A DNA stretch of 64,000 bases from Oscillospiraceae bacterium (GTDB lineage Bacteria > Bacillota > Clostridia > Oscillospirales > Ruminococcaceae): assembly GCA_900768995.1 (NCBI GenBank), contig CAAGEZ010000014.1, forward strand, positions 1 through 64,000, given 5' to 3'. A program made the translations under genes and the position numbers. Under the pieces are notes generated by a model, which saw only the letters and a program-made list of their open reading frames with translations, did no database searches and was not told the origin of the DNA. Of the stretch, positions 40,586 through 49,357 are shown piece by piece. Every line of letters begins with the position of its first letter. The stretch's first letter is position 1.

Positions 40586-43054
40586 ATGAAATTCGGTTTC
40601 TTTGATGACGCTAACAAGGAGTATGTCATCACATCTCCCAAAACCCCTTATCCCTGGATAAACTATCTCGGAACACAGGACTTTTTCAGCCTTATCTCCA
40701 ATACCGCAGGCGGATACAGCTTCTATAAGGATGCCCGTCTTGCAAGAATCACACGTTACCGCTACAACAACGTTCCCGCTGATGCAGGCGGACGCTATTT
40801 CTACATAAACGACAACGGCACTGTCTGGAACCCCGGCTGGTCTCCTGTAAAGACCGAGCTTGATGAGTATGTATGCCGCCACGGTATGGGCTACACCATC
40901 ATCAAGGGCAAGAAGAACGGCCTTTCCGCTGAGGTAACATTCTTCGTTCCCCAGAACTTCACAGGCGAGGTACAGAAGGTCGTTCTCAAAAACGAGAGCA
41001 GCGAAAAGAAGTCTTTCAAGCTCTTCTCTTTTGTTGAGTGGTGCCTCTGGGACGCTCAGGACGACTCCGCTAACTTCCAGAGAAACTTCAACACAGGTGA
41101 AGTTGAGATCGAGGGCAGCACAATTTACCACAAGACCGAGTACAAGGAAAGAAGAAATCATTTCGCTTTCTACACCGTAAATGAGCCTATCGACGGCTTC
41201 GATACCGACCGTGAGACCTTTATGGGCAGCATCTACAACGATTTTGCAGACCCTGCAACAGTATTCGCAGGCGAGCCTAAGAACTCCGTTGCTGACGGCT
41301 GGTCTCCCGTTGCATCTCACTGCAAGAACATCACTCTCGAGGCTGGCGAGACAAAGACTTTAGTTTATGTTCTCGGCTATGTTGAGAACCCCTATCCCGA
41401 GAAGTTCAATGCTGACGGCTCTATGAACAAGTCCAGAGCTTACGAGATGATGAAGAAGTTCGATTCTGCCGACAAGGCTGACGCAGCTCTTGCAGAGCTC
41501 AAAAAGACCTGGGACGATCTTCTTGCAAAGTACACCATCTCTTCTCCCGACGAGAAGCTCAACAGACAGGTAAACATCTGGAACCAGTATCAGTGTATGG
41601 TAACCTTCAACCTTTCACGTTCCGCTTCCTACTTTGAGAGCGGTATCGGAAGAGGTATGGGCTTCCGTGACTCCAATCAGGACCTCCTCGGCTTCGTTCA
41701 TCAGATACCCGAAAGAGCAAGAGAGAGAATACTCGATATCGCCGCAACCCAGCTTGAAGACGGCGGAAACTACCATCAGTATCAGCCCCTTACCAAAAAG
41801 GGCAACGATGCTGCGGGCACAAACTTCAACGATGACCCCCTGTGGATGATACTTTCCACAGCTGCATACATCAAGGAGACCGGCGACTACGGAATCCTCA
41901 ACGAAATGGTTGACTACAAGAACGATCCCGCTCTTGCACAGCCCCTGCTTGACCACCTTAAGAGAAGCTTCTACCACGTTGTAAACAACAAGGGACCTCA
42001 CGGACTTCCTCTTATCGGCCGTGCAGACTGGAATGACTGCCTCAACCTCAACTGCTTCTCCCGTGTACCCGGCGAGAGCTTCCAGAACACCGCAAGCAAC
42101 ATTGCAAAGGAAGTTAACCCCGAAACAGGCGCACCCCTTAACGAGCAGACTGCCGAGTCCGTAATGATCGCAGGTATGTTCACATATATCGGACCCGAGT
42201 ATGTTGAGCTCTGCCGCAGAATGGGCGACAATGCCGAGGCTGACAAGGCTCAGGCTGAGATCGACAAGATGAAGCAGGCTATCATCGACTACGGCTGGGA
42301 CGGCGACTGGTTCCTCCGTGCATATGATGCATACGGCAAGAAGGTCGGCTCTCACGAGAACGAAGAGGGCAAGATATTCATCGAACCCCAGGGCTTCTGC
42401 ATTATGTCCGACATCGGCGGCAAGGAGTTCACAGAAAAGACTATGTCAAGCATTGAGAAGTATCTCGGCACAAAGCACGGTCTTGTTCTCAACAACCCCG
42501 CATTTACAAGATATATCGTAGAGTACGGCGAGATCTCCACATATCCCGGCGGATACAAGGAGAACGCAGGTATATTCTGCCACAACAATGCTTGGATTAT
42601 GTGTGCTGCCGCATACGCAGGTATGGGTGACGCTGCATTCGATTACTACACAAGAATTGCTCCCGCATATCAGGAGGACGAGCAGCTCCACCGCACCGAG
42701 CCTTATGTATATGCTCAGATGATCGCAGGCAAGGACGCAAAGCGTTTCGGCGAAGCAAAGAACAGCTGGCTCACAGGTACGGCAGCTTGGAACTTCGTTG
42801 CAATTTCCCAGTACATTCTCGGTATCATTCCCGATTACAGCGGTCTTAAGATAGACCCCTCCATTCCTAAGGATTGGGACGGCTACACCGTAACACGTCA
42901 GTTCAGAGGTGCTACATTCAACATCAGGGTTGAGAACCCCTCTCACGTTTCCAAGGGCATCAAGTCCCTTACTGTTGACGGCAAGGCTGTTGACGGAAAC
43001 ATCATCACCGAAATTACAGACGGCGTTCACGAAGTTGTCGCTGTAATGGGCTGA
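40586..43054 (+). CDS. Cellobiose phosphorylase (GH94)
   Basis: 822 residues, the normal size for cytosolic GH94 cellobiose phosphorylases. Splits cellobiose with phosphate to glucose 1-phosphate and glucose, saving an ATP. The N-terminal beta-sandwich opens with FGFFDDANKEYVITSPKTPY, a helical linker follows, and the (alpha/alpha)6 catalytic domain carries GRGMGFRDSNQDLLGFVHQ and the DWND motif (481-484) that holds the general acid. No signal peptide. Strongly biased codon use suggests high expression. Cellobiose-specific rather than cellodextrin phosphorylase is inferred from length and start; related beta-glucan phosphorylases cannot be fully excluded. Confidence 0.92.
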   Translation: MKFGFFDDANKEYVITSPKTPYPWINYLGTQDFFSLISNTAGGYSFYKDARLARITRYRYNNVPADAGGRYFYINDNGTVWNPGWSPVKTELDEYVCRHGMGYTIIKGKKNGLSAEVTFFVPQNFTGEVQKVVLKNESSEKKSFKLFSFVEWCLWDAQDDSANFQRNFNTGEVEIEGSTIYHKTEYKERRNHFAFYTVNEPIDGFDTDRETFMGSIYNDFADPATVFAGEPKNSVADGWSPVASHCKNITLEAGETKTLVYVLGYVENPYPEKFNADGSMNKSRAYEMMKKFDSADKADAALAELKKTWDDLLAKYTISSPDEKLNRQVNIWNQYQCMVTFNLSRSASYFESGIGRGMGFRDSNQDLLGFVHQIPERARERILDIAATQLEDGGNYHQYQPLTKKGNDAAGTNFNDDPLWMILSTAAYIKETGDYGILNEMVDYKNDPALAQPLLDHLKRSFYHVVNNKGPHGLPLIGRADWNDCLNLNCFSRVPGESFQNTASNIAKEVNPETGAPLNEQTAESVMIAGMFTYIGPEYVELCRRMGDNAEADKAQAEIDKMKQAIIDYGWDGDWFLRAYDAYGKKVGSHENEEGKIFIEPQGFCIMSDIGGKEFTEKTMSSIEKYLGTKHGLVLNNPAFTRYIVEYGEISTYPGGYKENAGIFCHNNAWIMCAAAYAGMGDAAFDYYTRIAPAYQEDEQLHRTEPYVYAQMIAGKDAKRFGEAKNSWLTGTAAWNFVAISQYILGIIPDYSGLKIDPSIPKDWDGYTVTRQFRGATFNIRVENPSHVSKGIKSLTVDGKAVDGNIITEITDGVHEVVAVMG

Positions 43055-43076
43055 TAACTCATACAAACAAAATCAC

Positions 43077-43110
43077 AAAGCCCCTGCGATCGTCTGACCG
43101 CAGGGGCTTT
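43077..43110 (+). terminator. Terminator after cellobiose phosphorylase
   Basis: AAAGCCCCTGCG / CCGCAGGGGCTTT hairpin 22 bases after the stop codon. Confidence 0.82.
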
Positions 43111-43140
43111 CCGCTTATCGGGGAAAATTACCTAAGTTTA

Positions 43141-43254
43141 TCAGCAGGAAGGTGAGCAAATTCCGCTGTTGTTGCCGCAGCAGAAGAAGAGAACGAGAAG
43201 GATAATAACGATCCAGCAGCAGTTACCTCCGGAAAAACCACAGTTGCAGTTCAT
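43141..43254 (-). CDS. 37-residue cysteine-rich membrane miniprotein
   Basis: The product begins MNCNCGFSGGNCCW, has one membrane helix (IVIILLVLFF) and ends CCGNNSGICSPSC: nine Cys in 37 residues, on both sides of the helix. GGAGCG lies eight bases before the ATG. The layout (Gly/Cys head, short hydrophobic helix) resembles YjcZ/SscA-type sporulation miniproteins of Firmicutes, but those are less Cys-rich. The codons match the frame closely and there is no overlapping gene, so I consider it real. Confidence 0.65.
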   Translation of the reverse strand: MNCNCGFSGGNCCWIVIILLVLFFCCGNNSGICSPSC

Positions 43255-43418
43255 AATAAAACGCTCCTTTATAAAATGTATTTGAGCTTTATGCCGTATG
43301 GCTCTCCGCCATTTGCATATTGCCCCGAAGGCTTTTGCTCAGCGGCGTTTTCCGCTTTGTCTTGCCTTCATAGTTCATATTATGCTATGGCGGAAAAATG
43401 GTGCAGGAATTTATGGAA

Positions 43419-43463
43419 GAAAAAAATAATGCCATTCCCGAACATCTATGAACGGGAATGGCA
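43419..43463 (-). terminator. Terminator of the TM-anchored surface protein gene
   Basis: On the minus strand TGCCATTCCCG / CGGGAATGGCA (43453-43463, 43430-43440) is followed by ATTATTTTTTTC. The remaining 43255-43418 interval shows no gene; an 18-base GGCGGAGAGCC-like repeat with the plus strand is weak. Confidence 0.8.
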
Positions 43464-43477
43464 CATTGAATATGCTG

Positions 43478-44173
43478 TTACTTTTCTTCCTTTTCGTCCT
43501 TAGCCATCTTGACATATTTGCCGAGAGTGGGGTCATAAGCGTAGCTGGTCTTTCTCTTAAGAATTACCATAAACACAACAATGATGATGACGATGAGCGC
43601 AAGAGCGGAAGCGAGAACGATGATGAGAGCATTTTTGTAAGCCTCGGCACGCTCCGCATCGGTCATTTTGATGTACATATCATCGCCGCAGTTTGTAATG
43701 GTGCAGGAGCTTACGGTAACGTTTGCCTTGTCGGTAGCACCGATGCAGAGAGCGTCAACTCCCGAGAAATCCGATGTTCCGTAGGCTGTTACCATATCGG
43801 CATAGTTGAAAACAGCGTGGCTGTCGTCATATTCCGCAGGAGCGACCTTTGCCCAGACGGTGCCCGTGGTGCTTGCCATAGGTGTGTCGGGGGAGGACCA
43901 GCTCTGAACGATAAGCTCAACGGGAGCCTCGTCGTTTTCGTTAAGATACTCGCAGGTGTATGTAACGATGACCTGAGAATCTGCGGTTATCTTTGTGGGG
44001 TCGTAGTGGTCCATACCGATAGCATAGCTTGTCCAAGGCTCAAGAACGGGGGCGTTTGTAACGTCAAAGTCGAAATCCTTAACGGCTGCGCTTACGCCTG
44101 CTGAAAGGGAAACTGCCATAACTGCCGCACTGACTGCTGCGGTCAGCTTTGTAATAAGCTTTTTGATATTCAT
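43478..44173 (-). CDS. Cell-surface protein with signal peptide and C-terminal membrane anchor
   Basis: 231 residues. Signal peptide (TAAVSAAVMAVSLSAGVSA), an extracellular beta-rich domain of about 140 residues with many Asp, Thr and aromatic residues (LIVQSWSSPDTPMA, GTVWAKVAPAEYDD), then a transmembrane helix (about 188-208, NALIIVLASALALIVIIIVV) and a short Lys-rich cytoplasmic tail. The domain has the look of a carbohydrate-binding beta-sandwich; no known CBM motif could be fixed. Next to the glycoside phosphorylase it may help hold fibres or oligosaccharides at the surface. Confidence 0.7.
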   Translation of the reverse strand: MNIKKLITKLTAAVSAAVMAVSLSAGVSAAVKDFDFDVTNAPVLEPWTSYAIGMDHYDPTKITADSQVIVTYTCEYLNENDEAPVELIVQSWSSPDTPMASTTGTVWAKVAPAEYDDSHAVFNYADMVTAYGTSDFSGVDALCIGATDKANVTVSSCTITNCGDDMYIKMTDAERAEAYKNALIIVLASALALIVIIIVVFMVILKRKTSYAYDPTLGKYVKMAKDEKEEK

Positions 44174-44419
44174 AATTATCCACCTTCAAAAATTTTGTCC
44201 TATGCATATTGATGTAAAAAACATACGGACTTTTGTATAATATACCATATCGGCAGGCGGTTGTCAATTAATATTAATTCTTTATTTTGTATCAAAAAAG
44301 TGAAGTAAACCTTTAAGCTGTATTTTGTTGCTTGATGCACAAAAATTTTCTAAAGCAGTTGAAATTTTCGTGCAGATGTGTTATAATAATTCATATCAAA
44401 TCAATATAGGAGTGGGTAT

Positions 44420-44977
44420 ATGAACAAACAGGCGGTTGTTTTGCTGTTCACAGCGGCTTTTATTACCTTTGCAGGCTGTGTATCGAACGAGGCACAGACG
44501 GATATGACTGATGCACCGCAGGAAATAGAGACGGCTCAGACCGAAAATGACTGCGAAACCGACCTTAAGGACGAGATAGAAAAGCAGATCGCTCTTGAAA
44601 AATACGGCAGTGCCGTGAAGCTGGCTGAGGATAATGCCGCTGTTATCGAAGCGGACAGGGGAAAATACGATGACGTTATGGACGATATCCTTATCCATTT
44701 CACGCAGATAGCCAAAAGGTACTATACCAATGCCGCTACATATGTTGTGCGTCAGGAGGTAATGGGGTATGATATGGTTACGGGCTTTGAGGGCTATGAC
44801 CCTGTGACGGAAACTATCGACCCGCACTGCTTTGAGGAGTATCTCACTGAGGAAGAAAAGGTAGTCCTTGACAGAGTAGTGATCAAGGTCACAGACACCG
44901 AAAATATGACCTTCAGGGTCACTATTGAGGTGTGCGGAATGACAGCGGAATATCCCGCCGATGATATCAGACTTTGA
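44420..44977 (+). CDS. Lipoprotein, unknown function
   Basis: 185 residues. A lipoprotein signal ends ITFAGC (anchor Cys20), followed by an acidic Thr/Gln-rich linker (21-50) and a mostly helical then beta domain (60-185) with no recognised motif. AGGAG lies nine bases before ATG. A single gene between the surface protein and the alpha-xylosidase; a TATAAT-like box is at 44382-44388. Confidence 0.65.
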   Translation: MNKQAVVLLFTAAFITFAGCVSNEAQTDMTDAPQEIETAQTENDCETDLKDEIEKQIALEKYGSAVKLAEDNAAVIEADRGKYDDVMDDILIHFTQIAKRYYTNAATYVVRQEVMGYDMVTGFEGYDPVTETIDPHCFEEYLTEEEKVVLDRVVIKVTDTENMTFRVTIEVCGMTAEYPADDIRL

Positions 44978-45022
44978 CAGGAGGATATTTATATTAATAA
45001 AATGTAAAAATTCAAAAACCCC

Positions 45023-45064
45023 TTGACATTCTCTTGTTGATGTTATACAATGTAAACGATAACA
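45023..45064 (+). promoter_or_regulatory. Alpha-xylosidase promoter with cre-like site
   Basis: TTGACA (45023-45028), 17-base spacer, TACAAT (45046-45051). Bases 45050-45064 (ATGTAAACGATAACA) fit the catabolite-responsive element consensus WTGNAANCGNWNNCW at every fixed position and overlap the -10 and start region, where CcpA binding represses. A downstream GTCAG/CTGAC hairpin (45072-45087) sits in the 110-base leader. Confidence 0.75.
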
Positions 45065-45170
45065 TTACACGTCAGTTTTGGCTGACTGTTATGTTTTCGG
45101 GGGCAATACCCCAAAATCAAGTAATCAAAAAGCATACATATAAAATCACAATTTAAGGAGGACTTCCACA

Positions 45171-47522
45171 ATGAAATTTGCAGACGGTTTCTGGCTCAAT
45201 CAGAGAGGCTACGAGGTAAACTACGCTTCTCAGGCTTACGAGATCACTCCCGTTAAGAATGGTCTCAACATCTACGCCACAACTCAATACATTCAGAACA
45301 GAGGAATGACCCTTGGCGGTCCCTGCCTCGATGTTACAATCACATCTACTCAGAAAGATGTTTTCAAGGTAACTGTTGAGCATTTCAAGGGCGCTCTTGA
45401 CAATGCTCCCAAGTTCGAGCTTGAAGAGGATCAGGGCTATACCCCCGTTATCACCGAAAAGGACGACTGCTGGGAAATGCAGAGCGGCGACACAAGAGTC
45501 GTTATCGGCAAGTTCAGCTGGTCTGTTCAGTACTATTATAAGGATAAGAGACTTACAGGCGGTGCCTGGAGAAGTGCTTCCATCGTAAACGAGAGCAAGT
45601 TCAAGACTTCCGCACGTCTCAACTCTATGCAGGACGATACATTCTGGAGTTATCCCCAGGACGCAAGAAGCACATTCCTCCGTGAGCAGTTCACTATGAA
45701 CGTTGGCGAGTATTTCTACGGCTTCGGCGAGAAGTTCACTCCTTTCGTCAAGAACGGTCAGAATGTCGAGACATGGAACTCCGACGGCGGCACCTGCTCC
45801 GAGCAGTCCTACAAGTGCATTCCTTTCTATGTATCCTCCACAGGCTACGGCGTTCTCGTAAACTCCTCCGACAAGGTATCCTTCGAGGTATGCTCCGATA
45901 CCGTTTCCAAGGTGTCCTTTACAGTTCCCGGCGAGCGTCTTGAATATTTCGTTATCGGCGGTGCTGATATCCCCGAGGTGCTCTCAAACTACACAACTCT
46001 TACAGGAAAGCCTGCGCTTCCTCCTGCATATACATTTGGTCTCTGGCTCACCACATCTTTCACCACCAACTATGATGAAGAGACTGTTACCTCCTTTATC
46101 GACGGTATGGCTGAGAGAGATATCCCTCTCCAGGTGTTCCACTTCGACTGCTTCTGGATGAAGGAATTCCAGTGGTGCGATTTCGAGTGGGATAAGAGAC
46201 AGTTCCCCGATCCCGCTGCAATGCTCAACCGTCTCAAGACCGACAAGAACCTTGAGATCTGCGTATGGATAAACCCCTACATCGCACAGCGCTCTGCACT
46301 CTTTGACGAGGGCGTAAAGGGCGGCTACTTCATCAAGAACCTTGACGGCAGCGTGTTCCAGGCAGAGCTTTGGCAGCCCGGAATGGCTATCGTTGACTTC
46401 ACAAATCCCGCAGCCTGCGAGTGGTATGCTTCCAAGCTCAGAGTTCTCTGCGAAATGGGCGTAAACTGCTTCAAGACTGACTTCGGCGAGAGGATCCCCA
46501 CCAAGGTGAAGTATTTCGACGGTTCTGACCCCATCGCAATGCACAACTACTATACATACCTCTACAACAAGACCGTATTTAATGTCCTCAAGGAATACTA
46601 CGGCGAGAACAAGGCGTGCCTCTTCGCACGCTCCGCAACTGTCGGCGGTCAGAAGTTCCCCGTTCACTGGGGCGGCGACTGCTCCGCAGAGTACACCTCT
46701 ATGGCTGAGACTATAAGAGGCGGACTTTCCCTCTGTATGTCGGGCTTCGGCTTCTTCAGCCACGATATGTCCGGCTTTGAGGCAACAGCTCCCGCAGATA
46801 TCTACAAGAGATGGGCTGCTTTCGGACTTTTCTCCACTCATTCCCGTCTCCACGGAAACTCCTCCTATCGTGTGCCCTGGCTCTTCGATAAGGACGGTTC
46901 CACAGAGTGCGTTGACGTTCTCCGCTTCTTCACAAAGCTTAAGGGCAAGCTGATGCCTTACATCTGGGCACAGGCTGTCAAGACTCATCAGACAGGTGTT
47001 CCTATGATGAGAGCAATGGTCATAGACTTTGCAAACGACCCTGCCTGCCTTACACTTGATAAGCAGTATATGTTTGGTGAGAACATTCTCGTTGCTCCTA
47101 TCCTCAACGATCAGGGCACAGCAGAGTTCTATGTTCCCGCAGGCACATGGACCGACATCATCAGCGGACAGGTTTACGAGGGCGGCAGGTTCTACACTCA
47201 GAAGTACGATTACTTCGGACTTCCCTGCCTTGCAAAGCCCAACAGCATCATCGGCTATGGTAGCTTTACAAGAGACTTCGAGTACGATTATCTTGACGGC
47301 ACAGAGTTCGTTATCTATGCTCCCGAGGAGGGCGTTGTTTCCACAGCCAAGGTATATGACACAGAGGCAAACGAGGTATTCGAGATCTCCGCAGTACGTC
47401 ATGGCGACAGTGTTGAGGTTTCCTACACCAACACCGACAAGAGCTTCTCTGTAAAGGTTGCAGGCGGCGAGGCTGTAAAGGTAAATCCCACAGCAGGCGG
47501 CAAAGTTATTATCAAGCTTTGA
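45171..47522 (+). CDS. yicI: Alpha-xylosidase, GH31 family (YicI-like)
   Basis: 783 residues without signal peptide, close to E. coli YicI in length. Releases alpha-xylose from isoprimeverose-type xyloglucan oligosaccharides in the cytoplasm. The TIM barrel has the nucleophile Asp437 in CFKTDFGERIP (the KTDFGE form is typical of alpha-xylosidases) and the acid/base Asp503 in HWGGDCSAEYTSM; an N-terminal beta-domain and two C-terminal beta-domains frame it. Codon use is strongly biased as in the phosphorylase gene. AAGGAGG precedes ATG. Likely co-regulated with sugar supply through the cre-like site. Confidence 0.92.
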   Translation: MKFADGFWLNQRGYEVNYASQAYEITPVKNGLNIYATTQYIQNRGMTLGGPCLDVTITSTQKDVFKVTVEHFKGALDNAPKFELEEDQGYTPVITEKDDCWEMQSGDTRVVIGKFSWSVQYYYKDKRLTGGAWRSASIVNESKFKTSARLNSMQDDTFWSYPQDARSTFLREQFTMNVGEYFYGFGEKFTPFVKNGQNVETWNSDGGTCSEQSYKCIPFYVSSTGYGVLVNSSDKVSFEVCSDTVSKVSFTVPGERLEYFVIGGADIPEVLSNYTTLTGKPALPPAYTFGLWLTTSFTTNYDEETVTSFIDGMAERDIPLQVFHFDCFWMKEFQWCDFEWDKRQFPDPAAMLNRLKTDKNLEICVWINPYIAQRSALFDEGVKGGYFIKNLDGSVFQAELWQPGMAIVDFTNPAACEWYASKLRVLCEMGVNCFKTDFGERIPTKVKYFDGSDPIAMHNYYTYLYNKTVFNVLKEYYGENKACLFARSATVGGQKFPVHWGGDCSAEYTSMAETIRGGLSLCMSGFGFFSHDMSGFEATAPADIYKRWAAFGLFSTHSRLHGNSSYRVPWLFDKDGSTECVDVLRFFTKLKGKLMPYIWAQAVKTHQTGVPMMRAMVIDFANDPACLTLDKQYMFGENILVAPILNDQGTAEFYVPAGTWTDIISGQVYEGGRFYTQKYDYFGLPCLAKPNSIIGYGSFTRDFEYDYLDGTEFVIYAPEEGVVSTAKVYDTEANEVFEISAVRHGDSVEVSYTNTDKSFSVKVAGGEAVKVNPTAGGKVIIKL

Positions 47523-47562
47523 TAATATCATCAGGCTGATAATATAAGTTAACAAGTACCGT

Positions 47563-47599
47563 AAAACGGCTTCGGCGAAATATGTCGGAGCCGTTTTTT
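47563..47599 (+). terminator. Terminator after alpha-xylosidase
   Basis: AAAACGGCTTCGGC / GTCGGAGCCGTTTT hairpin with T-run, ending just before the AraC gene. Confidence 0.85.
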
Positions 47600-47618
47600 G
47601 GCAAAAGGCGGCGAGACT

Positions 47619-48431
47619 ATGAATTTTGCGGAATATCCATATAATACGGAGGGCGTGCGGCTTCCCTACGTGGTCTGCGGCATCGGCACAATGGAGCGGC
47701 AGAACCACATTATAAGGGAGCAGGGAATGTGCGTTTATCAGCTTATGTTCACAGCTTCGGGCTGCGGCACTGTCCGCTGTCGGGGAAATGAATATGAGCT
47801 GCCCGTGGGAACAGCGGTGATACTGCCCCGAGATGTGCCTCACGAGTATTTCCCGAATGATGACGCTCCCTGGGTGAATAACTGGGTCATATTCGGCGGA
47901 GACGGCATTGACGGCGTTATGGAATACTACGGTCTTGACGGCTCTGCCCCTGTAAAGCTCAATTCGCTTTCGGTGATAGAGGATATGTTCCGCAGATGCA
48001 GCGCCGTGCTGCGGACAAAAGACAAGCTGTGCATTCACCGAGTATCGCCTCTGCTCTGCGAGATGATAAACGAGGTGTATTTTTCCGCATCGGGTGAGGA
48101 CCGTGAGAATGAGGACAGCAAAGATGTGCTGTCGCCCGTCATCGACTATATCGACAAGAACTATTCCTCCGACATCACCCTTGAAGAGCTTGCAAGGCTT
48201 GCGGGGGTGGGACGTGAATATTTCTGCACCATTTTCCGCAGAAAAACGGGAATGCGCCCCTTTGAATACATCGCCGCCATACGCATAAGAGAGGCAAAAA
48301 AACTCCTTACCTACACCGAACTTACCGCCGCAGAGATAGGCAAGACAGTTGGATATGAAGACAAAAGCTATTTCGGCAGAGTTTTCAAGCGCTATGCCGG
48401 AATGCCGCCGACGGCTTTCAGGGGGTATTGA
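47619..48431 (+). CDS. AraC-family transcriptional regulator
   Basis: 270 residues from ATG 47619 (an in-frame TTG at 47598 lies in the terminator). Residues about 1-130 form a cupin ligand-binding domain (GTAVILPRDVPHEYFPN). Residues about 170-270 contain two helix-turn-helix motifs (ITLEELARLAGVGREYFCTI and TAAEIGKTVGYEDKSYFGRV) ending FKRYAGMPPTAFR. Such proteins activate sugar utilisation genes; the upstream alpha-xylosidase is the obvious candidate target. Confidence 0.9.
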   Translation: MNFAEYPYNTEGVRLPYVVCGIGTMERQNHIIREQGMCVYQLMFTASGCGTVRCRGNEYELPVGTAVILPRDVPHEYFPNDDAPWVNNWVIFGGDGIDGVMEYYGLDGSAPVKLNSLSVIEDMFRRCSAVLRTKDKLCIHRVSPLLCEMINEVYFSASGEDRENEDSKDVLSPVIDYIDKNYSSDITLEELARLAGVGREYFCTIFRRKTGMRPFEYIAAIRIREAKKLLTYTELTAAEIGKTVGYEDKSYFGRVFKRYAGMPPTAFRGY

Positions 48432-48432
48432 T

Positions 48433-49086
48433 ATGGCTTCAAGAATAATGCATTTTGCAATGGCGCAGGAATTGTGCCAAAGGTGTAACATTGAGGAGCC
48501 CGACCGTTTTTCTCTCGGAATGCTGCTGCCCGATGCAGTGGTGACGGGAAACAAAAAGGCGGCAGGCACTCATTTTGACCGAATGACCGACAGCACCCAC
48601 AAGGTAATGGATTTTTCCAAGTTTTACGAAAAATTCGAGGAACAGGTGAACACCGACGAGCTGTATCTCGGCTATTATCTTCACCTCATCGAGGACTGCG
48701 TTTTCAGAAAATACATCTACTACGGTCTGGGACTTCTTGAGCTGAGAGGCAAAGAGGGTTTCTTAGAGCAGCTTTACAGGGATTACCACAGCGTAAACGG
48801 CTATCTTGCGGAAAAATATGAGATAAATAAACTGCCGCCTGTTCCGAAAGAACTTGGCGGCGAGGCAATAAACGAGATATATCCATTTGAAGCGGAGCAG
48901 TTCCTAAGCGATATGCGTGGGGATATAAGTGACAGGTATTATGGAGATGAAAAGTACTTCACGGCGAAAAATGCGGAGGAGGTAATACGTCTCTGCGTGA
49001 ATGTCTGCGCCCGTGAGATCGAAGCCCTTGGCAGGGGAGAGCATTTTACGGCTCCCGATGAGTATATCTGGGAGGCAAAGCAGTAA
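48433..49086 (+). CDS. Zinc-dependent phospholipase C-like protein
   Basis: 217 residues. The N terminus ASRIMHFAMAQELCQ, GMLLPDAVVT, THFDRM and YYLHLIEDCVF carry spaced His and Asp residues as in the zinc-dependent phospholipase C/S1-P1 nuclease fold group. Members are metal hydrolases of phosphoesters; there is no signal peptide, so action is intracellular. It starts one base after the AraC stop codon, with GGGGG before it, so the two share a transcript. Confidence 0.65.
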   Translation: MASRIMHFAMAQELCQRCNIEEPDRFSLGMLLPDAVVTGNKKAAGTHFDRMTDSTHKVMDFSKFYEKFEEQVNTDELYLGYYLHLIEDCVFRKYIYYGLGLLELRGKEGFLEQLYRDYHSVNGYLAEKYEINKLPPVPKELGGEAINEIYPFEAEQFLSDMRGDISDRYYGDEKYFTAKNAEEVIRLCVNVCAREIEALGRGEHFTAPDEYIWEAKQ

Positions 49087-49091
49087 TTTTA

Positions 49092-49195
49092 AATACTAAG
49101 CACCAATTAAAAACTATACAAAAAATCGAGCATAATCTTGCATATATAGATTATACGAAGATTTTTTGTCTATAGTTTTATTGGTGATTAGTATT
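49092..49195. mobile_element. 104-bp hairpin element (MITE-like), copy 2
   Basis: Terminal inverted repeats AATACTAAGCACCAATTA (from 49092) and its near-complement (ends 49195, TTGGTGATTAGTATT). Pairing continues through AAAACTATA and ACAAAAAAT; the core is A/T-rich and palindromic (TATATAGATTATA). The right end read inward (ATACTAATCACCAAT...CTATAGACAAA) matches the left end of the 160-bp element at 20223 over about 30 bases, while the cores differ. Confidence 0.68.
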
Positions 49196-49230
49196 ACGGC
49201 GTACCCGAGAAAAATCGGGTGCGCCGTTTT
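49196..49230 (+). terminator. Terminator after PLC-like gene
   Basis: ACGGCGTACCCGA / TCGGGTGCGCCGT with TTTT tail, directly next to the hairpin element. Confidence 0.8.
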
Positions 49231-49357
49231 AATTTCCTCAAAAATAAACAAAAAAAGCGAAAAACTGTTGTACTTCCCCGAAAAATATGATATAATATAT
49301 TTTGGGTAACTCTGTGCATTTTTGCGCAGGAATAAATTACATCAAAGGAAAATTGCA

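Noticed and set aside
40583..43066. Several long minus-strand frames opposite the cellobiose phosphorylase gene
   Set aside because: Same codon-bias effect; products are rich in Val, Cys and Leu with no family pattern, and the plus strand encodes a full GH94 enzyme.
45984..48569. 861-codon open frame on the minus strand opposite the alpha-xylosidase and AraC genes
   Set aside because: It is a shadow of strongly biased codons in the plus-strand genes. It crosses a terminator, a GH31 domain with intact catalytic residues and an AraC gene, has no ribosome site, and its product has no plausible domain.
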